Part shown: in pieces, positions 43,860 to 47,631 of the stretch
How the letters are laid out: each line of letters starts with the position of its first letter
How positions within the stretch are numbered: the stretch's first letter is position 1
NCBI GenBank assembly: GCA_003020945.1
Contig: PXRU01000009.1
Span: 1-47,631, forward strand
DNA length: 47,631 nt
Direction of reading: 5' to 3'
Source of the DNA: Halobacteriales archaeon QS_6_71_20
GTDB taxonomy: Archaea; Halobacteriota; Halobacteria; Halobacteriales; Haloferacaceae
Program-made: the position numbers and the translations under genes
Notes under the pieces: generated by a model
The model's database searches: none
What the model was told of the DNA's origin: nothing
What the model saw: only the letters and a program-made list of their open reading frames with translations

Positions 43860-44900
43860 ATGAGTCAAACGCCACTCTCGCTCGCGTTCGACGACCGGGA
43901 GGCTGAATACGAGACGTTCGAAGCGTTGCTCTCCGAGAGCGACTCGCTTCTGGTCGTGTGTCACGATTATCCCGATCCGGACTGTCTCTCCAGCGCGCTT
44001 GCGCTCTCGAACATCGGTGATGCGCTCGACGTTTCGGCGACCGAAATCGGATACGGTGGCGGAATCAGCCACCAGCAGAACCGAGCGATGGTAAACGCGC
44101 TCGATATCGATCTAGCTCCTATCGAGAGCTGTTCGCTCGACGAGTACGAGATAGTCGCGTTCGTTGACCACGGTGTGTCCGGCCGGAACAACACTCTGCC
44201 GAACGGGTTCACCCCGGATATCGTCATCGACCATCACCCCTCGGACAAAGTCGACGCGGAGTATGCCGACGTCCGTACCCGGGTCGGCTCGACGGCGACG
44301 CTCCTCACACGATACGCCGAGGTGCTCGACGTCGGGATCGACGAACGCATCGCTACGGCGCTGCTGTTCGGAATACACCGGGAAACGCTCGATTTTACGC
44401 GGGGCGCGACGACGTACGAGCACGCCGCGGCGTGCACCCTCCGTCCTGCTGCGAACAGGAGCCTCATCAACACGCTATCGAACTCGGTGTTCACCCCCGA
44501 AACGCTCGACGGGATCGGGAACGCGATCCTCAATCGGAAGGTGAGAGGCTCGTGTCTCGTTTCCTTCATCGGACAGATCACCGAACGAGATATCCTTCCG
44601 CAGGCGGCGGATTATCTCCTTCAGTTGGAGGGTATCAGTACGACTGCCGTGTACGGCATCGTCGCCGACGAGATACACCTGAGTGCCCGGACGAGCAATT
44701 CGCGTCTTCACATCGGCGAACTTCTCGATGACGCCTTCGGCGACATAGGGAGTGCCGGCGGGCATCACGACATGGCCGGCGGTCAGCTTCCGGTCGGGCT
44801 CCTCGGGGAGGTCGACACCCCGGACGATATCGCGGACGACCTCATCGACAGATCGGTCAGAAGACGCCTCTTCGATACGTTGGATGAATGGACCGGATGA
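43860..44900 (+). CDS. DHH-family phosphoesterase (NrnA/RecJ-like)
   Basis: 346 residues. Motif I: VVCHDYPDPDCLSSALAL (residues about 33-50), a variant of the usual DHDPDS-type box. Motif II: EIVAFVDHGVSG. Motif III, the DHH signature: VIDHHPSDKVDAEY near residue 123. DHHA1 domain: AGGHHDMAGGQLPVG near residues 300-314. Motifs II and III keep their metal-binding residues. The family degrades short oligoribonucleotides, pAp or cyclic dinucleotides. No extra regulatory domain. Single gene with an AT-rich upstream region; moderate GC as in the rest of the island. Confidence 0.9.
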   Translation: MSQTPLSLAFDDREAEYETFEALLSESDSLLVVCHDYPDPDCLSSALALSNIGDALDVSATEIGYGGGISHQQNRAMVNALDIDLAPIESCSLDEYEIVAFVDHGVSGRNNTLPNGFTPDIVIDHHPSDKVDAEYADVRTRVGSTATLLTRYAEVLDVGIDERIATALLFGIHRETLDFTRGATTYEHAAACTLRPAANRSLINTLSNSVFTPETLDGIGNAILNRKVRGSCLVSFIGQITERDILPQAADYLLQLEGISTTAVYGIVADEIHLSARTSNSRLHIGELLDDAFGDIGSAGGHHDMAGGQLPVGLLGEVDTPDDIADDLIDRSVRRRLFDTLDEWTG

Positions 44901-45116
44901 CGACCGCGGACTCGAATCCGTGACGTCAGAACGGGCGTACGAGCACTCACAGGGTACAGCACTCCCGAAATCGAAAGCACTCGGCGGCGAGAACGTCGGG
45001 TGAACTTCGTGTGCTATACACCCGAAGGGGCCGAGGAACACTTCCGGAGTAGCCGGGCTTCCGTACGTTCGAAGGGTCGATTCGAACTGCCGTCTCGATT
45101 CTCGCCTCGGGGTTCC

Positions 45117-45617
45117 TCAAAGCGAGAGCACGATCGCGAGTACGACGACGAGTACGCCGGCACCGATCACTCGAGCTATCTGTCGGTCGTCGCCGCCACC
45201 GGGCCGCTTCGTCAGAACCCACCCCGCTCCGAGCAGCGTCGCGCCCCCGACTGCCATCGACCCGACCGCGGCTTCGACCATGGTCACGACGAACGGGTGA
45301 AGCGTGAACGGGAAGACCGTCAGCGCCACGCCGACCGTCGCACCGACCGCTCGGAGCGACCGACACGACCTCGACTGCGTCGTGGTCCCGTCATCGGAGT
45401 GGACGCGGTGGCCGACGATAACCTCTCCGACCGCGAGTCCCGCCACCACGGCGTATCCTAGCTTGATGACGGTGCGTCCGCCGTCGACTTCGAGGACGTG
45501 AGCGGCGGCGACGAGGCCGAGACCGACGAGCACTCCGCTGCTGATCCCTCTACAGGCGATCGCTTTCGAGTCCGGTCCGGAGAGCACGTCGCTGGCTCGA
45601 TCAGTGGTCGAATCCAT
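45117..45617 (-). CDS. Five-helix membrane protein, unknown family
   Basis: 166 residues from the ATG at 45617. About five hydrophobic helices: ISSGVLVGLGLVAAAHVLEV, LGYAVVAGLAVGEVIVG, AVGATVGVALTVFPFTLHPF, VTMVEAAVGSMAVGGATLLG and VIGAGVLVVVLAIVLSL. A Ser/Asp-rich soluble N-terminus of about 25 residues comes first. No recognised motif. It lies downstream of kdpC and the UspA-type gene on the same strand but separated by about 550 bp. Confidence 0.65.
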   Translation of the reverse strand: MDSTTDRASDVLSGPDSKAIACRGISSGVLVGLGLVAAAHVLEVDGGRTVIKLGYAVVAGLAVGEVIVGHRVHSDDGTTTQSRSCRSLRAVGATVGVALTVFPFTLHPFVVTMVEAAVGSMAVGGATLLGAGWVLTKRPGGGDDRQIARVIGAGVLVVVLAIVLSL

Positions 45618-46172
45618 CGACACCCCGTCCCGGCGTTTGCAACTCAACTGCCGCCGATGTCCCATGAGCCATTCGCAACGCAGGGCTCTCGTCGGCCATC
45701 GAGTCGGTGGTCGCTCGGACCGTGGGCCACCCGGCGTCGAAACCCTCTGCCGAGCGTATCACACCCCCGACAATATCGGGACGCTGTGCTCGCTTCCACC
45801 GAGCGCGGGCGAGACCGCTCTGCCCCCGATCCTCCGCTTCGAAGCGGCTTGCGAGGATATCGACGAACGACTCGCCAGTCCGGCGAACTCCGTCCGCGGA
45901 CCGATGTTCACCTTCCCGAGTTACGTCGTATGCGAACAGAGGCGTGAGGTCACGCGCCGCTGCCGGAGGTCGGTTACTCGACTCACCGCGTCCGTCGTTT
46001 CGTTCGTTTGTCCGGACGGCCGTCGATCGGTCAGTTCGTCGCCGCACGCTCCCGGAGAGCGCCTCATCACCTGACAGCGCGTCGGCGACCTGCCAGCGTT
46101 CCGGGAGGCGAATCATGGCGGTCATCGAGGAGTACATTTCGGGAACGCTTCTGATCGGGTTGGGAGCGGGAG
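45618..46172. other. 550-bp region with no convincing gene
   Basis: A minus-strand frame is open across it (about 45601-46119), but the product is Arg/Ser-rich with none of the acidic bias of true haloarchaeal proteins and no motif. Plus-strand frames are equally unconvincing. It may be a long 3' region of the kdp operon or decayed coding sequence. Confidence 0.4.
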
Positions 46173-46991
46173 CTACTGTTCCGGCGGCACCTCACCCTGC
46201 CACTTGTGCATCAACACGGAACACTGTGCCTCGTTGGCGATCGTGTCCGTCTTCCGCCCGAACAGTGTCTTCCTGAGCCACCAGCCCCGTGAGGTGCCGA
46301 TGACCATGATATCGTACTCGGCGGACAGCTCTTCGAGCGCATCGACCGGGTTCTCTGCGGTGGTAAGTTCCGTTTCCGCCTGAACACCGTGTTCCGCGAG
46401 TCGCTCGACCGACCACTCGAGCAGGTCGCGCCCTTCCTGTTCCGTTCCTTCGGCCCCCGCGACGTACGCGAACGTCACCGATGCGCCGGTCCGTTGACTC
46501 ATGACAGCGAGCATTCGAAGTCGGTTCTCGTCCGGCTGAGCGACCACCGGAACCAGTATCGACTCGGTATCCACCGGGTCCCGATCCCCGCTGAAGACGA
46601 TGACGTCGCAGTTCGCCTTTCGGAGGAGCTTGTCGACGAGACTCGAAACGGAGTCCTTGTCGGTCCAGCCGATCAGCACGGCGTCGGCCTCGTACTCCTC
46701 GGCCTCTTTGAGGATACCTTCGAGCGCCGACGAGGCAGTTCTGATCGTGCCGGTGCTTTCGATGCTCTCCTCGCGGAGCGTGTGTTGGCTCTCCGCGACG
46801 CTGTCGGAGCCCGCTCGCCAGTCCTCTTGCCCGCCGACGAAGCTCCGGTCGGTAGTGACGTGCGTGAACCGAACGGCCCCTCGCCTCGGGTCGACGAGGG
46901 TGCTCGACAGCTCGGTGAGCATGTTCGGGTCCGACTTGTCGCCGACGGGAACGAGCACGCGCTCGTAGCCGATCTCGTTCGGTGTCGTCAT
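46173..46991 (-). CDS. Universal-stress-protein family protein, two Usp domains (kdpQ-like position)
   Basis: 272 residues with two UspA-like halves. The first starts [20 protein letters not shown] and ends [13 protein letters not shown]. The second starts [20 protein letters not shown] and has [20 protein letters not shown], a G-x2-G-x9-G(S/T)-type nucleotide loop remnant. Its ATG overlaps the kdpC stop by 4 bp, so it is part of the kdp operon. Halobacterium has a UspA-like gene, kdpQ, at the same place after kdpC, and a role in controlling the potassium pump is inferred from that order. Confidence 0.85.
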   Translation of the reverse strand: MTTPNEIGYERVLVPVGDKSDPNMLTELSSTLVDPRRGAVRFTHVTTDRSFVGGQEDWRAGSDSVAESQHTLREESIESTGTIRTASSALEGILKEAEEYEADAVLIGWTDKDSVSSLVDKLLRKANCDVIVFSGDRDPVDTESILVPVVAQPDENRLRMLAVMSQRTGASVTFAYVAGAEGTEQEGRDLLEWSVERLAEHGVQAETELTTAENPVDALEELSAEYDIMVIGTSRGWWLRKTLFGRKTDTIANEAQCSVLMHKWQGEVPPEQ

Positions 46992-47631
46992 CGGTGTCCA
47001 CCTCCCTCTATCTCCGGCGTACTCATATCGTTGTTCTGGTCGGTCGCGTTCTGAGCGTCGAGTTCGTCTCTGACCATGATGTTGAGTTCGAGCACGTTCA
47101 CTCGCTCGCGTCCCCAGACGCCGAGCAACGGCTCCTTCGTGGCCTGCTCGACCATCTCGCGAAGCCGATCCTCGGAAATACCGGTCTGGTTTGCGACCCG
47201 AGGGACCTGATACTCGGCGGCCGCCGGCGAGATGTGAGCGTCGTACGCGGACCCGGACTCCGTGAGGAGGTTCACCGGCACCGAGTCGTCGGGCGTCTCG
47301 TACCGTGAGATGTTTCGGAGGTCCCCTCTGGCCCGCTCGGAGAGCTCCGGATTGTTCGGTCCGAGCTGTGCACTCGCCGACGTCATCGCATCGTACTCGA
47401 TCGAGGACGGCCGCGACCAGAAGTACACGGCGTCCTCCGGGTCACCCGGACGGAACTCCTGTCCGATCATCTGTGATCCGACCGGGGCTTCCTGCCCGTC
47501 GACGTAGATGGGACTGCCGGCCGCGTTGTTCGAGAACGCTACGGAGCCGATGGCCATCAGCGACCCCTGGTAGAGCAGCCCGAAGAACACCAGGCTGACG
47601 CCGAGGAGCCGCAGTGGCACGGTGAGATCGT
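46988..47631 (-). CDS. kdpC: Potassium-transporting ATPase subunit C (KdpC), start at window edge
   Basis: At least 213 residues; the frame is open to the right edge, and the true start may be the GTG at 47620 or lie outside. One N-terminal helix ([20 protein letters not shown]) is followed by the KdpC domain: [80 protein letters not shown] and [17 protein letters not shown]. KdpC stabilises the KdpB P-type ATPase in the KdpFABC high-affinity potassium pump; kdpA and kdpB should lie just to the right. The last ~20 residues are an acidic, Asn-rich extension. Confidence 0.93.
   Translation of the reverse strand, partial: DLTVPLRLLGVSLVFFGLLYQGSLMAIGSVAFSNNAAGSPIYVDGQEAPVGSQMIGQEFRPGDPEDAVYFWSRPSSIEYDAMTSASAQLGPNNPELSERARGDLRNISRYETPDDSVPVNLLTESGSAYDAHISPAAAEYQVPRVANQTGISEDRLREMVEQATKEPLLGVWGRERVNVLELNIMVRDELDAQNATDQNNDMSTPEIEGGGHR

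Noticed and set aside
45601..46119. Minus-strand frame of about 170 codons between the UspA-type gene and the membrane protein
   Set aside because: Arg/Ser-rich composition, no motif and no promoter; overlaps the start of the better-supported membrane protein gene.

Overview
The window is haloarchaeal chromosome or megaplasmid DNA (class Halobacteria). The first ~37.5 kb is very GC-rich. Its proteins are strongly acidic, rich in Asp, Glu, Ala and Val. Several secreted proteins carry twin-arginine lipoprotein signals, and many genes are leaderless with a TATA-like box about 25-35 nt before the start codon. The exact genus cannot be read from the sequence; a Haloferacales-type organism is my guess.

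Layout. 0-2.7 kb: late cobalamin genes on the minus strand (cobT-like, cbiA, cob(I)alamin adenosyltransferase). 2.8-5.4 kb: a duplicated-domain protein, a small Zn-binding protein, a PIN/UPF0175 toxin-antitoxin pair and a probable frameshifted remnant. 5.4-24 kb: metabolic genes dominated by amide-bond chemistry: acetamidase/formamidase, an amidase-signature enzyme, a DUF1028 Ntn-type protein with a complete peptide ABC transporter whose two ATPases are fused, and an L-asparaginase. Beside these lie a purT 3' remnant, a DUF2237 protein, an amidohydrolase-Rieske pair and a galactonate-dehydratase-like enolase. 23.9-30.1 kb: a HalOD1 protein, an amidase pseudogene, a solitary tyrosine recombinase, and a sulfonate/nitrate-type ABC transporter behind cysE.

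31-37.6 kb: a decayed hydantoinase/branched-chain-type transporter operon. The binding protein, hyuA and livH have each lost an internal segment. hyuB and an MFS gene are intact, and livM is cut off after about 50 codons. At that cut, near 37.56 kb, GC content falls visibly and a different kind of DNA starts.

37.6-47.6 kb: an island-like accessory region. It holds a copper-handling set (multicopper oxidase, Met-rich secreted protein, small membrane and SHOCT proteins, membrane-anchored winged-helix regulator). Two integral-membrane genes (CcdA-like and probably DUF63) have been shredded by frameshifts. Next come about 1.2 kb of AT-rich DNA without a convincing gene, a DHH phosphoesterase, a membrane protein, and the end of a kdp potassium-pump operon (kdpC plus a UspA-type gene).

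The main theme is scavenging of nitrogen and sulfur from amides, peptides, hydantoins and sulfonates, with unusually heavy gene decay: about nine broken genes in 47.6 kb. No rRNA, tRNA, CRISPR array or recognisable transposase was found.
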